A DNA stretch of 64,000 bases from assembly GCA_036383895.1 (NCBI GenBank), contig DASVNK010000062.1, forward strand, positions 8,926-72,925, read 5' to 3'. Made by a program: the position numbers and the translations under genes. The DNA comes from DASVNK01 sp036383895 (GTDB lineage: Bacteria > Verrucomicrobiota > Verrucomicrobiia > Limisphaerales > SXQI01). Below, one piece after another: positions 17,055 to 26,157 of this stretch (its first letter is position 1; each line of letters opens with the position of its first letter). The notes beneath the pieces were generated by a model that saw nothing but the letters and a program-made list of their open reading frames with translations, was not told the DNA's origin and did not search any database.

Positions 17055-18043
17055 AACAAACTGTTCACCGCGATACCCAATACACTCAGCGGCCCCTGAT
17101 CTTCCAACCCTTCGGTCGCCTTTTCGACCTTCTGCAACGTCAGCTTCGCGTTGTTAATGAACCCCGGATCGTTTACGAGTTGCCCCACCGAACCTTGCCC
17201 CTGGTTAATTTTCTGTAAAATCTCGCGCAGATTCACCATCGCTGTCGTCGTTTCACGGTAAAGGCTCTCGTCCTTGATCAGCTTCCCGATCGTTCCCTGA
17301 CCTTCATTCACCTGCGTTACCACGCTCCGCGCCTGATCCAGCGTCAGCTTCAATTCGTCAAACAACGGCTTCGCATCCGCAACCGTCGTGTTCAAGTTGC
17401 TTACCGTGTTCAATGCTGAGAAATAGAGAGCGTCATCGCTGATCATCCGCCCAACTGTCCCTTCCCCTCGGGCGATACGCGTGGACACTACCTGCAAGTT
17501 GCCGAGTATTGCAGAAAGGCGCGGACTGTTTTCTTTGAGGAAGTCCGTAAATGGCCCAAGCAAATTGCTGAAGTTCTCCCCGCTGAAATTTTTAGTTAGC
17601 CCTTCCACGCCTTCCGCCACATTCTGCAACTTCACCATCAGCGAATTCAGGTCTGCCTGTTCTTCCGTCTCGAGCAACGCATTCGCGCTCGCGGTCGGTG
17701 CCCCCGCCGAACCAAACGTCAGCGAAATGTAATTTTGCCCCATCAACCCCACGAATTTGATCGACGCTTTGCTGTCGGTCTTCACGTTGGCTTTCTTATC
17801 CACGCTCAGCACCACTTCCACTCTGTTGTTGGCCAACTGGATTTTTTCGATGTGCCCCACTTCCACGCCCGCCATCTTCACAGGGTCGCCTTCCTTCAGT
17901 TCCTGGATATTCTCGAACTGCGCGCGGATCGGATATCCCTTATTGAACAAGTCGCGCGTGCCCGCGAGTTCCAAAATGACCACGCCCGCGATCAGCGCGA
18001 GCGCGAAGAAAAGTCCGAGCCGGGTTTCCAAGGTGTTTCTCAT
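17051..18043 (-). CDS. mlaD: MlaD-like MCE-domain lipid-transport protein
   Basis: At 330 residues it has one N-terminal transmembrane anchor (RLGLFFALALIAGVVILEL). An MCE domain follows (YPIRAQFENIQELKEGDPVKMAGVEVGHIEKIQL...SKASIKFVGLMGQNYISLTFG), then a long helical tail. The tail contains three related units starting GEGTVGRMISDDALY, GQGTIGKLIKDESLY and GQGSVGQLVNDPGFI, each about 50 residues apart. MCE proteins form hexameric rings that carry phospholipids between inner and outer membranes; the longer tail could form a tunnel across the periplasm. It is the last gene of the mla operon, overlapping mlaF by ATGA. Confidence 0.92.
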   Translation of the reverse strand: MRNTLETRLGLFFALALIAGVVILELAGTRDLFNKGYPIRAQFENIQELKEGDPVKMAGVEVGHIEKIQLANNRVEVVLSVDKKANVKTDSKASIKFVGLMGQNYISLTFGSAGAPTASANALLETEEQADLNSLMVKLQNVAEGVEGLTKNFSGENFSNLLGPFTDFLKENSPRLSAILGNLQVVSTRIARGEGTVGRMISDDALYFSALNTVSNLNTTVADAKPLFDELKLTLDQARSVVTQVNEGQGTIGKLIKDESLYRETTTAMVNLREILQKINQGQGSVGQLVNDPGFINNAKLTLQKVEKATEGLEDQGPLSVLGIAVNSLF

Positions 18044-18813
18044 ACGGAGAGCGATTCTTTCTTAAAATCTGCGGTGATGAACTGTTGTATCAACGGGTTT
18101 GGGTTTGCTTTCACCTGCGCGGGTGTTCCTGCGAATAATATTGTGCCGTCGTGGATAATTGCAATCCGGTCCGCGATGCCAAATGCAAGGTCCCGATCAT
18201 GCGACACCACAATGGACGTCACTTCAATCCGCTGATTCAAACTTAAAATCTCTTCGATGATCGTCACCGCGCTCATCGGGTCCAGCTCGCTTGTCGGTTC
18301 GTCGTAAAGGATGAGCTGCGGCTCGATCACTAACGCCCGCGCAATCGCCACGCGCTTTTTCATCCCGCCGGACAATTCGGCCGGCAACTTTCCTTCAATT
18401 CCCTTCAACCCCACCAATTCCAACTTCTCCGCCACGATCCGCCGAATCTCCTCCGGCTTGTGCGTGCGATGTTCCGAAAGATACAGCCCAACATTCTCGC
18501 CCACGCTCAGCGAATTCAGCAGCGCGCCCGACTGGAACACCATCGCCACGCGATAATTCGAAAGCACCTCGTTCTCTTCATCGAGCAGCGTTTTGCCATC
18601 GATCAGAATATCGCCTTCGTCGGGCCGTTCCAGGCCGATGATATGCTTCAGTAAAACACTCTTGCCGCTGCCGCTCGGGCCCATCACCACGAAGATTTCG
18701 CCCGGCTCGACCTTCAGCTCGACGCCCTTCAAGACCTGCTGCCCGCCGAACGTCTTCCGCAAGCCGCGCACCTCCACGCTGATCCCGTGTTTGCTCTGCG
18801 TCGGCGCACTCAT
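18040..18813 (-). CDS. mlaF: Mla-type ABC transporter ATP-binding protein
   Basis: This 257-residue ATPase is complete. It has Walker A GPSGSGKS, Q-loop MVFQSGALLNSLSV, signature LSGGMKKRVAIARAL, Walker B LILYDEPTSELDP and switch His in VVSHD. The LSGGMKKR signature and the GLERPDEGDI region match MlaF and powers of phospholipid transporters rather than importers. It overlaps mlaE and mlaD by ATGA at both ends, so the three subunits are translationally coupled. Confidence 0.94.
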   Translation of the reverse strand: MSAPTQSKHGISVEVRGLRKTFGGQQVLKGVELKVEPGEIFVVMGPSGSGKSVLLKHIIGLERPDEGDILIDGKTLLDEENEVLSNYRVAMVFQSGALLNSLSVGENVGLYLSEHRTHKPEEIRRIVAEKLELVGLKGIEGKLPAELSGGMKKRVAIARALVIEPQLILYDEPTSELDPMSAVTIIEEILSLNQRIEVTSIVVSHDRDLAFGIADRIAIIHDGTILFAGTPAQVKANPNPLIQQFITADFKKESLSV

Positions 18814-19574
18814 AGATCGAAATACAACAGCAAGCGCGTCAGGAAATAATCCAGGATCAAAATCAACACGATCGAATTCACCACCGCTTTTGTCACCGAT
18901 CGCCCAATCCCGCGCGGCCCGCCTCGCGTCTGCAAACCCTGGTGGCAGGAGACCAACCCAATCACCACCGCGAACACAAAGCTCTTGATGATGCCATTCA
19001 TCACGTCCCAGAAGCCGACCACACTTTCCAAATTGTTAAAAAACGTCTGAAAACTCAGCGCGATCTCTTCGTTGAACGCCGACACCAATCCTCCCCCGAA
19101 CCACCCCACTAAAATCGAAAAAACCACCAGCACCGGCAGCGCGATGCTGATCGCCACCATTCGCGGCAACACCAGATAATGCATCGGATTGATATTCATC
19201 GTCCGCAGGGCGTCGATCTCCTGGTAAACCGCCATCGACCCGATCTCCGCCGCCATGGCCGAGCCGATCCGCCCCGCGATCAAGACCGCCATCATCACCG
19301 GCGCCAGTTCCTTGCATAGCGACAGCCCCACCAGCCCGCCCAGCGCGCTCACCAACCCGCGCTCCCGCAACACCGGCCCGCTCTGCAGCGCGATCACCCC
19401 GCCGATAAACAGCGACAGAATGCACGCCATCAACAAACTCGCGTTCCCGATCTCGAACAACTGTTCAAAAACCTTCCGCCGGTGCCGCCACGTCGCAGGT
19501 AATGCGCGCAACGTCCGCCCAAACAGCATCAACATCTCACCGAGATTCTGGAACATTCCGTTCGCGCGTGACAT
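18810..19574 (-). CDS. mlaE: MlaE-type ABC transporter permease
   Basis: The ~254-residue permease has the MlaE family sequence: FEIGNASLLMACILSLFIGGVIALQSG, the cytoplasmic ELAPVMMAVLIAGRIGSAMAAEIGSMAVYQEIDALRTMNINPMHYLVLPR loop, and a C-terminal GLQTRGGPRGIGRSVTKAVVNSIVLILILDYFLT. It forms the membrane core of the phospholipid transporter with MlaF and MlaD. The start at 19574 (MSRANGMFQNL) is preferred; 19625 is an in-frame alternative. No mlaB or mlaC is adjacent. Confidence 0.93.
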   Translation of the reverse strand: MSRANGMFQNLGEMLMLFGRTLRALPATWRHRRKVFEQLFEIGNASLLMACILSLFIGGVIALQSGPVLRERGLVSALGGLVGLSLCKELAPVMMAVLIAGRIGSAMAAEIGSMAVYQEIDALRTMNINPMHYLVLPRMVAISIALPVLVVFSILVGWFGGGLVSAFNEEIALSFQTFFNNLESVVGFWDVMNGIIKSFVFAVVIGLVSCHQGLQTRGGPRGIGRSVTKAVVNSIVLILILDYFLTRLLLYFDL

Positions 19575-20022
19575 TAACGAAAGACGTTGAAAGAGCAATT
19601 CATGTCGAACGTTCCGTTTCCGCACTCACGCTGGCATCCCGATCGAAGTCATGTCGCCATAAGCCAGCGCGGATTCGTGTTCCGCAATCATCCCTCGCAC
19701 AATTCCACTGAGCGTTTCTGCGGACAACGCGGTTCACTATTTGGTTGCTCCCTGTTCGCGAATGTAGCAACGACTGAGCCGCTTCAAAGTATTTCCGAGA
19801 ACGTGCCTTTGGTGAGTCTCACAACTTGCTCAGCAGAAACGAAAGAATTTCGGTTAGAGTTAACCGATTCAAGAAAACCTTCCAACTTTCAGCAATCACA
19901 TCATTACTTTGCGCCGCGCCCAGGTTCTCACACCGCCTATAGCTGCTTCAACAAATTCATCAAACGCCGAACTAAAAATTAAAAACTAAGAATTCAACTC
20001 GCTATTGCGCCACTTCGCTTCC
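19575..20022. other. non-coding interval upstream of the mla operon
   Basis: About 450 bases separate the metallo-hydrolase stop from the mlaE start, both on the minus strand. Open frames here have poor amino-acid composition and no start signals, so I call no gene. The mla promoter should lie in it. Near its left gene end (19972-19985) there are two heptamers, CTAAAAA and TTAAAAA, like the TTTTTAG heptamer run at 41102 on the opposite strand. Confidence 0.5.
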
Positions 20023-20967
20023 TTAAACCGGCAACCGCCAGGTCTCACCAATTTGCCGAATCGCGATCCGCTCGGCTCTCACCGCTTCCTCGAGTCGGGC
20101 CAACGGTTCCTCGATTGGCTCAATCCCCAGCGGGAAAGTGCTGTGATGCACCGGCACGATGTAATTGGCCCCACATGCGTCCAGCATCTTCACCGATTCT
20201 TCCGGCGTGCAATGGTTCCCGCTCTTGCTTCCGTAGGACCCGATCGGCATTACGGCCAAATCGATGCGCTGCGACTTCAATTTCGCGAACGCCTCTGTGT
20301 ATGCCGTATCGCCTCCAAACAAAATCGTCTTCCCGCCGCGCTTCAGCAGGTAACCTACATACCCGCGATGGCTATCCACCTTCCAGCGAGCGCCCCAATG
20401 CTTCACCTCAACCGCCTCAACTTCCACATCTCCGGAAGCAGTTTTCACCAACGACTTCTCACCCCATTTCAATTCGCCGGGCGCGCCGAAGCGACAATCC
20501 CTCACAATATCCGATGTTGCGGGCGCACTCACCACTGCGGTCTTCGCCGGAATCAATTCCAGCGACGGCAAATCCATGTGGTCCATGTGCGCGTGCGAAA
20601 GCAGCACCAGATCAATCCTCGGCAATTTCGCCGGATCAATTGCCGGACCAACGATTCGTTTCCGTCCAAGCGTCGTAATTCCCAATTGCGCCCCCACCGA
20701 ATCGAACAAGACCGGGTCCGTCAGGATGTGCACGCCGTAGAAATTCAGCAGCACGGTCGCGTGTCCGACCCAGCACACATCCACAGTGTTGTCACTCCAG
20801 CCCGTCAAATCGGCCGGCGCGATCCGCACTACGTCGCGTTGGAAATCCTTGATCGTGCCGCGCAACACGCGCGCGCTCAGCGATCCGGAATCATGCAACC
20901 AGCCGAGCGCACCTGCAGCAGTGATCCCGGCCATAAACGACCGGCGGGAAAAAGCCTTTTCTGTCAT
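20023..20967 (-). CDS. Tat-exported metallo-beta-lactamase-fold hydrolase (NAPE-PLD/UlaG-like)
   Basis: This 314-residue protein begins with a twin-arginine signal (FSRRSFMAGITAAGAL). It has an MBL domain: CWVGHATVLLNFYGVHILTDPVLF, then the metal motif LSHAHMDHMDLPS (H-x-H-x-D-H), GYLLKRGGKTILFGGDTAYTEAF and HHSTFPLG. The WxGHATxLL start and the IVPVHHSTFPLG end match the NAPE-PLD-like and UlaG-like branch, which cleaves phosphodiester or lactone substrates. Exact substrate unknown; site of action is the periplasm or cell surface. Confidence 0.87.
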   Translation of the reverse strand: MTEKAFSRRSFMAGITAAGALGWLHDSGSLSARVLRGTIKDFQRDVVRIAPADLTGWSDNTVDVCWVGHATVLLNFYGVHILTDPVLFDSVGAQLGITTLGRKRIVGPAIDPAKLPRIDLVLLSHAHMDHMDLPSLELIPAKTAVVSAPATSDIVRDCRFGAPGELKWGEKSLVKTASGDVEVEAVEVKHWGARWKVDSHRGYVGYLLKRGGKTILFGGDTAYTEAFAKLKSQRIDLAVMPIGSYGSKSGNHCTPEESVKMLDACGANYIVPVHHSTFPLGIEPIEEPLARLEEAVRAERIAIRQIGETWRLPV

Positions 20968-21068
20968 CGCACCAAAGTAAGGGGAAACAGTAGCCCCTGC
21001 TCAGGACTGTGCAACCTGAACTTTGGTTCTTTTCTAACGGTCAGTGGAAGCTCTTCGAAGGGCGGACG

Positions 21069-21308
21069 TTACGGCGCGTAGCCAGCAATGTCATTGCTGT
21101 TTTGATGATGAACGCTTTCGGGGAGGTTGTAACCGGTCTTCGCCGCCCATTCCCGAAGGTCGTGGTCCAGAGCCTTCATGGACGAATAAATCACCTCGAT
21201 CACGCGGTCGTCTTTCAACAGCACGCGCACACGCCTCCCCTCGATCGACATGATTCGAATCTCGCTTGGCTGGACGTTGACCAACTCACCCATATCCGTG
21301 TCCGCCAA
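21069..21308 (-). CDS. hypothetical protein
   Basis: The 79-residue product reads GELVNVQPSEIRIMSIEGRRVRVLLKDDRVIEVIYSSMKALDHDLREWAAKTGYNLP.... It looks like a small beta-strand domain followed by a helix, soluble and without signal peptide. I recognise no family. It is divergent from the large membrane/coiled-coil gene, 179 bases away. Confidence 0.5.
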   Translation of the reverse strand: MADTDMGELVNVQPSEIRIMSIEGRRVRVLLKDDRVIEVIYSSMKALDHDLREWAAKTGYNLPESVHHQNSNDIAGYAP

Positions 21309-21438
21309 AGGTACTCAGCGATTGGTTTTTCGGTATCAGTCAATTTCCTGATTAGTAAGGCTGAACCTCTCCTACGCTCTTTACCCCACGGAGAGTCCAT
21401 TTCGTAACTATTTGGCGCTGATAGGCGTCACACCATCA

Positions 21439-21462
21439 GGACGGTTGCCCTTTAACCCGTCC
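21439..21462 (+). promoter_or_regulatory. stem-loop in the leader of the 1358-residue protein gene
   Basis: GGACGG (21439-21444) pairs with CCGTCC (21457-21462) over a 12-base loop, ending 25 bases before the ATG at 21488. It could affect translation initiation of the large gene. It is short, so this is tentative. Confidence 0.3.
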
Positions 21463-21487
21463 AAGTGTAGAAGAACAGAAGCAGCCC

Positions 21488-24400
21488 ATGGCCTCGACAC
21501 CCGTTCAAAAGGAGCTTGGGAAAATCGCCTCCGATTTTCGTCGTTACCGCATCCTCCGCTCCCTCGCGTTCTGTTGGGGAATACTCGCGGTCATCGCCAG
21601 CGCGCTGCTGCTTCTCTATTGGACGACCGACATCGTTTTCCCTTACGCCGTTCCAAGCCTGCTCGGAATTGGTTTCGTGACCGCAATCGTCGTTTTCATT
21701 CGCGGCGGCCGTTCCTCTGTCGCTCTGCGCGAAATCGCACGGCAGGTCGAGAATGATGATCCCAAACTCAACACGCTGCTGCTCGCCGCCGCTGAACAGG
21801 AACCCGACGCTAAAACCGGCGAACTCAACTTCCTCCAACTTCGGGTCATCAGCGAAGCCCTTGAGGCGAACCGCAAATCACCGTGGAGCCAGCGTTTCAA
21901 CGAGCGCCTTTTCTGGGCGCAATCCGGCCACCTTGCAACGCTCGTTGTTTGCTCCATTGTTCTGCTCGGTCTCGTTCTAGCCGTTCCGCCCGAACGAAAT
22001 CTCGCTGCAATCCAGCGCGGCAGCGGTCTGGAAATAACCCCCGGCAATGTGTCCGTTGAGAAAGGTAACTCCCTCGCGATCGTGGCGAAGTTCCGCGGTC
22101 GCGCGCCGGCGGATGTTCATCTCGTCTTCAAAACGCCGAGCGGCGCTGAGCAACGATTGCCCATGGCGCGCAGTTTGAATGATCCGCTCTTCGGAGCGAC
22201 CATTCCGAATCTCCAGGAAGACACGACCTACCGGATTGAATACAGCGGCAAAGCTTCCGACAAGTTCGTCGCGTCCATTTTCGAATTTCCCGATCTGAAA
22301 CGCGCCGACGCTGATCTGAAGTTTCCGGAATATACTGCGAAGGCGCCGGAAAAGATTGAGGACACGCGCCGCGTCACCGCAGTGGAAGGCACGGACGTTA
22401 AATACGATTTCTTCCTGAACAAGCCGGTGCGGAGTGCCCGCCTGATCGGGACAAACGACACGGAAATTGTTCTCACGAATTCCACGCAGAACGCAGTGGC
22501 ATATGCGACGGCCTTTCCGCTTCTGGAAAGCGGCTCGTATAAACTTCAGTTGATCGACAACGAAGGGCGCACGAACAAAGTGGCGCCCGATTTTGTGTTT
22601 GTAGCGCTTCCAAATCAGCGCCCGAAATTGAAATTTGAAACGCCGCGCGGCGATCAACGTGTCTCCGCGATTCAAGAGGTTCGGTTCAACGCGAAAGCAG
22701 AAGATGATTTTGGCCTCGCGGATTATGGACTCACCTACACTTTGGCTGACGGAAAGACAGAGTCGTTCAGCCTCGCCTCGACTACCAACAGCGCGATTCG
22801 TGGCATGATCTCCAAGCCCAACGAGGCACAGACGCTCGCGTGGATGCTGGCGATGGAGAAATTGCAGACGGAACCCGGCCAATTGGTCAGCTACTATCTT
22901 TGGGCGGACGATCTTGGGCCCGACGGAAAAGCACGACGGTCCGAAAGCGACATGTTCTTCGCGGAGGTGCGCCCCTTCGAAGAAATTTTCCGGCAGGCGA
23001 ATAGCGATTCGAGTTCGCAGCAACAACAACAGCAGCAACAAGGGGGTGGTGGGCAGGCGAGTGAATTGCTTGAACTGCAGAAGGAAATTATTACCGCCAC
23101 GTGGAATGTCCGCCGCCGCGAAAACGCCGCCAAGGTATCTCCGAACTACAAGAAGGATGTTGCGGTGGTCAAGGAGTCGCAGCAGGAAGCCATTGAGAAG
23201 GCGGAAGAAATGGCGGGCGAAATTCAGGATGACAAGATGGTCAAGCTGGTGACGACCGCGATGACTTCCATGAAGTCCGCTCTTGATCAGCTCGAATCGG
23301 CTGAGAGCAAGAACGCAGTTACTCCATTGCCAGAGGCGCTGAAATTTGAACAAAGCGCTTACCAGGCGCTGTTGAAGTTGCAAGCGCGCGAATATCAGGT
23401 GAGTCGCAGCCAAAGCCAGTCGCAGAGTGCGAGCAGCCGCCAACAACGCAACCAGCAGCAGCTCGATCAGCTTGAGTTGAAGGAGGAAGAGAACCGTTAC
23501 GAAACACAATCGCAGGCCTCCCCCATGCAGGACCAGGAGCAACGCGAGGCGCTGCAGGTTCTGAACCGGCTTAAAGAGCTGGCCCGCCGTCAGCAGGATA
23601 TGTCGGAGCGCATTAAGGAACTCCAGTCCGCGCTGAACGAAGCCAAGACGAAGGAAGAGAAGGAAAATTTAGAGCGGATGCTCAAGCGTTTGCAAGAGGA
23701 GCAGCAGCAGATCGTTCAGGATACCGACGAACTTCGTCAACGCATGCAGCAGCCGGAGAATCAATCGCGCATGGCCGAAGCGCGCCAGCAACTCGATCAA
23801 ACGCGGCAGCAAAGCCGCGAAGCCGCCGAACAACTGGAGAATCGCGAGTTAAGTCAGGCGCTGAGTTCCTCCTCGCGCGCGCAACAGCAGCTTCAGCAAC
23901 TCAGCGATAAATTCCGCGAGCAAACGTCGAAACAATTCGCCGAGGAAATGCGGCAGCTTCGCCAGGAAGCGCGCGACCTGGAGAAGAAGCATAACGAAAT
24001 TGCCGAGAAGCTGGACCAGGTCGAGCAACCGGCGCGACGTTCGTTGAGCGAAGAAGGCCCGGCTGCCGAAGCGCTGGCGCAACTAGCGCAGGAACGCTCC
24101 GCGCTTACGAATCTTCTCTCTCAAGTGCGGAAGGTCACCGAGCAATCTGAAAACGCCGAGCCGCTCCTTCACCGCCAACTTTATGATGCGCTTCGCAAAA
24201 CGAGTCAAACCGCGCCAGAACGAGAGAAAAACTTCGACATGACGCAGCAGGCGCTGGAACGGAATTTCTATCCTGAGGCGCGCCGGTTCCACGATCGCGT
24301 CGAGCCGACCATTGCGGAGCTAAAGCAGAGTGTGGAACGCGCGGCGGAAAGTGTTCTTGGCAGCGAAGCGGATTCTCTCCGTTTTGCAGAAAACGAGCTA

Positions 24401-25564
24401 CGTGAACTTGCGGAGCGTGTCCAACGCGAGCTCGAGCAAGGCATGGCCGCGGCCAGCGGTTCTTCTACGAATGGCACGAACAACGCGCGCGCGTTCGCCG
24501 GCGGACGTGGAAACACGAATTCACTGTCCCAGTTTTTGGATCCGAACTCGACAAATCGCTCGGGCAGGGCTTCGCGCCAATCGAGCCAGTCAACCGAACA
24601 ACAGCAATCCGGTGAAGGTTCAGAACAGTCACAGCGCGGAGATAGTTCGAATCAGCAAGGTCAGCAGCAAGAGAACAGTCCTTCGCAGCAGTCTAATCAG
24701 CGCGGCAATCGCGAGGAATCACAGGGTCAACAGCAGTCCGGCCAGCCTTCAGACCAACAGGGTCAACAACCCGGTGGGCGCAGCGAACAAAACGCCCAGG
24801 AACAGTCTGGTCAACAGGGGCAGCAGAGGCAAGAAGGACAAGAAGGCCAACAGGGACAACGTGGTGAACCGGGGCAGCAACAAGGACAAACGGGCCAGCA
24901 AGGTCAACAAGGGCAGCAGGGGCAAGGACAGTCGCAGCAGCAGTCCGAACAACAATCTCAGCAACAAGGGCAAGGGCAAGGGCAGGGACGCGGGCAAGGT
25001 CAACCGCGCGACGGCCAGAATCAGAATCAACAGGGCGAACCAACTGAGGGACAGAACAGCCAATCCGCTCTTGCCCAAAATAATTCACCTCAGCAAGGCC
25101 AGAACCCCGGGCAGAATCCCGGACAAGCTCCCACCGGAGGTCGCGCACAAAGCGGCCAGCAGAATCTCATGGATCAATTGCGCCCTGGACGCGATGCCGC
25201 TCGCTCCGGGCCGGGTGGCGGTATCGAGGGGCCAATGACTGGCCGGGAGTTTACGCAGTGGTCGGACCGTCTCCGCGACGTCGAAGAAGTTCTCCAAACG
25301 CCCCGGCTCCGGCTGGATGTGGCGCGGGTGCGGGAACAAGCGCGCCTTTGGCGGGCCGAGCAGAAGCGGCATGCCAACGAACCGAATTGGAATTTGCTCG
25401 AAGAATCGGTCATCAACCCGCTGCGGATTGTCCAGAACCGTGTAGCTGAAGAGCTTGCGCGCCTTGGCCCTCGCGAGGCAGTCGTCCCCGTGGACCGTGA
25501 TCCGGTTCCGCAGAAGTACTCTGATTTGGTTAGCCGTTATTATGAGCGGCTCGGTTCGGAATAA
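21488..25564 (+). CDS. large membrane and coiled-coil protein, DUF4175-like, with Gln/Gly-rich tract
   Basis: The 1358-residue protein starts with two or three membrane segments (about 25-70 and 140-162). These are followed by a region with beta-rich repeats (to about 500) like the extracytoplasmic part of DUF4175/TIGR02302-type proteins. A Q8 run sits near 510. Residues about 560-990 form long charged coiled coils (EALQVLNRLKELARRQQDMSERIKELQ and similar). Residues about 1030-1230 are almost only Gln, Gly, Ser, Asn, Glu and Pro (GQQGQQGQ-type). A conserved C-terminal domain (GREFTQWSDRLRDVEEVLQTPRLRLDVARVREQAR...) closes it. Function is unknown; similar proteins in this phylum neighbour MoxR/vWA clusters, which are absent here. 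Confidence 0.8.
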   Translation: MASTPVQKELGKIASDFRRYRILRSLAFCWGILAVIASALLLLYWTTDIVFPYAVPSLLGIGFVTAIVVFIRGGRSSVALREIARQVENDDPKLNTLLLAAAEQEPDAKTGELNFLQLRVISEALEANRKSPWSQRFNERLFWAQSGHLATLVVCSIVLLGLVLAVPPERNLAAIQRGSGLEITPGNVSVEKGNSLAIVAKFRGRAPADVHLVFKTPSGAEQRLPMARSLNDPLFGATIPNLQEDTTYRIEYSGKASDKFVASIFEFPDLKRADADLKFPEYTAKAPEKIEDTRRVTAVEGTDVKYDFFLNKPVRSARLIGTNDTEIVLTNSTQNAVAYATAFPLLESGSYKLQLIDNEGRTNKVAPDFVFVALPNQRPKLKFETPRGDQRVSAIQEVRFNAKAEDDFGLADYGLTYTLADGKTESFSLASTTNSAIRGMISKPNEAQTLAWMLAMEKLQTEPGQLVSYYLWADDLGPDGKARRSESDMFFAEVRPFEEIFRQANSDSSSQQQQQQQQGGGGQASELLELQKEIITATWNVRRRENAAKVSPNYKKDVAVVKESQQEAIEKAEEMAGEIQDDKMVKLVTTAMTSMKSALDQLESAESKNAVTPLPEALKFEQSAYQALLKLQAREYQVSRSQSQSQSASSRQQRNQQQLDQLELKEEENRYETQSQASPMQDQEQREALQVLNRLKELARRQQDMSERIKELQSALNEAKTKEEKENLERMLKRLQEEQQQIVQDTDELRQRMQQPENQSRMAEARQQLDQTRQQSREAAEQLENRELSQALSSSSRAQQQLQQLSDKFREQTSKQFAEEMRQLRQEARDLEKKHNEIAEKLDQVEQPARRSLSEEGPAAEALAQLAQERSALTNLLSQVRKVTEQSENAEPLLHRQLYDALRKTSQTAPEREKNFDMTQQALERNFYPEARRFHDRVEPTIAELKQSVERAAESVLGSEADSLRFAENELRELAERVQRELEQGMAAASGSSTNGTNNARAFAGGRGNTNSLSQFLDPNSTNRSGRASRQSSQSTEQQQSGEGSEQSQRGDSSNQQGQQQENSPSQQSNQRGNREESQGQQQSGQPSDQQGQQPGGRSEQNAQEQSGQQGQQRQEGQEGQQGQRGEPGQQQGQTGQQGQQGQQGQGQSQQQSEQQSQQQGQGQGQGRGQGQPRDGQNQNQQGEPTEGQNSQSALAQNNSPQQGQNPGQNPGQAPTGGRAQSGQQNLMDQLRPGRDAARSGPGGGIEGPMTGREFTQWSDRLRDVEEVLQTPRLRLDVARVREQARLWRAEQKRHANEPNWNLLEESVINPLRIVQNRVAEELARLGPREAVVPVDRDPVPQKYSDLVSRYYERLGSE

Positions 25565-25570
25565 AGGCCT

Positions 25571-25583
25571 CGGGGCAACCCCG
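25571..25583. other. short hairpin downstream of the large coiled-coil gene
   Basis: CGGGG-CAA-CCCCG begins 6 bases after the TAA stop. A second imperfect hairpin (CAGGGCGAGCCCCTG) lies about 35 bases further. No U-tract follows either, so they are weak terminator candidates at most. Confidence 0.3.
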
Positions 25584-25686
25584 ACACCGTTTCCGGAATT
25601 CTCACGTAGAAATCAGGGCGAGCCCCTGCTGAAATTCTGAACGCAGTGGTTACTTTGTAGCAGGCCGGTACAGGCCAGCTGCAACG

Positions 25687-26157
25687 GTGAAAAAAGACGG
25701 TGTCATATTTCTGCTTGAGAACAGCACCGACTACTTGTTCCTCATGGATCAAGGGTTTCGCCGTTCGCAGATCGTCAATCCACTTCGAGTGGCCCGTTAC
25801 GGTAACGAAGCGATTCTGTATTTAAAGGGAGTAGGAATTTACAGCGATCGCACGCATTACCCTTTACCCGGATTGATCATCATTGATCTCGCGGTTCCAG
25901 ATGGCAGCGGGCTGGCGGTTCTCGGTTGGATTCGCCGGCAGGAGGAGTTCAACAACGTGCCGGTGATCATTCTGGTCGACCCGGATCAGAATAAGACGCT
26001 ACAGGATGCTTTTGATCGCGGCGCGAACGCTTACTACATCAAGCGAAACGACCTGGATGGCCTCGCGCGAATGATTCGCTGCCTGGAGACAGTGCGCGAG
26101 GTTCGCACGAACGATCATACCAGCTCGCGTTCAAAGGACGAGATCAGCGCGGAGTAA
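25687..26157 (+). CDS. stand-alone response-regulator receiver protein, partly degenerate
   Basis: The 156-residue protein aligns along its length with Rcp1-like single receiver domains (LENSTDYLFLMDQGFRRSQIVNPLRVARYGNEAILYLKG...). The phosphoacceptor Asp67 (LIIIDLAVPDGSGL) and Lys119 (YYIKRND) are kept. The usual acidic pair at the start is Glu11-Asn12 instead of Glu/Asp-Asp, and the conserved Thr/Ser after strand 4 is Val97 (VIILVDPDQ). Magnesium binding and switching may therefore be altered. Such proteins normally act as phosphorelay partners of hybrid kinases. The GTG start has no clear ribosome-binding site. Its 3' end overlaps ispD on the other strand by 14 bases. Confidence 0.8.
   Translation: MKKDGVIFLLENSTDYLFLMDQGFRRSQIVNPLRVARYGNEAILYLKGVGIYSDRTHYPLPGLIIIDLAVPDGSGLAVLGWIRRQEEFNNVPVIILVDPDQNKTLQDAFDRGANAYYIKRNDLDGLARMIRCLETVREVRTNDHTSSRSKDEISAE

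Noticed and set aside
19587..19982. 131-codon frame upstream of mlaE
   Set aside because: Composition (Ser, His, Arg, Phe-rich) and lack of a ribosome-binding site suggest chance; the interval is left as non-coding.
20005..21081. 358-codon plus-strand open frame
   Set aside because: Antisense to the metallo-hydrolase with its intact H-x-H-x-D-H motif; its product is rich in His, Arg and Gln as expected for a shadow frame.
21977..23542. 521-codon minus-strand open frame
   Set aside because: It is antisense to the large coiled-coil gene; no motifs or plausible start.
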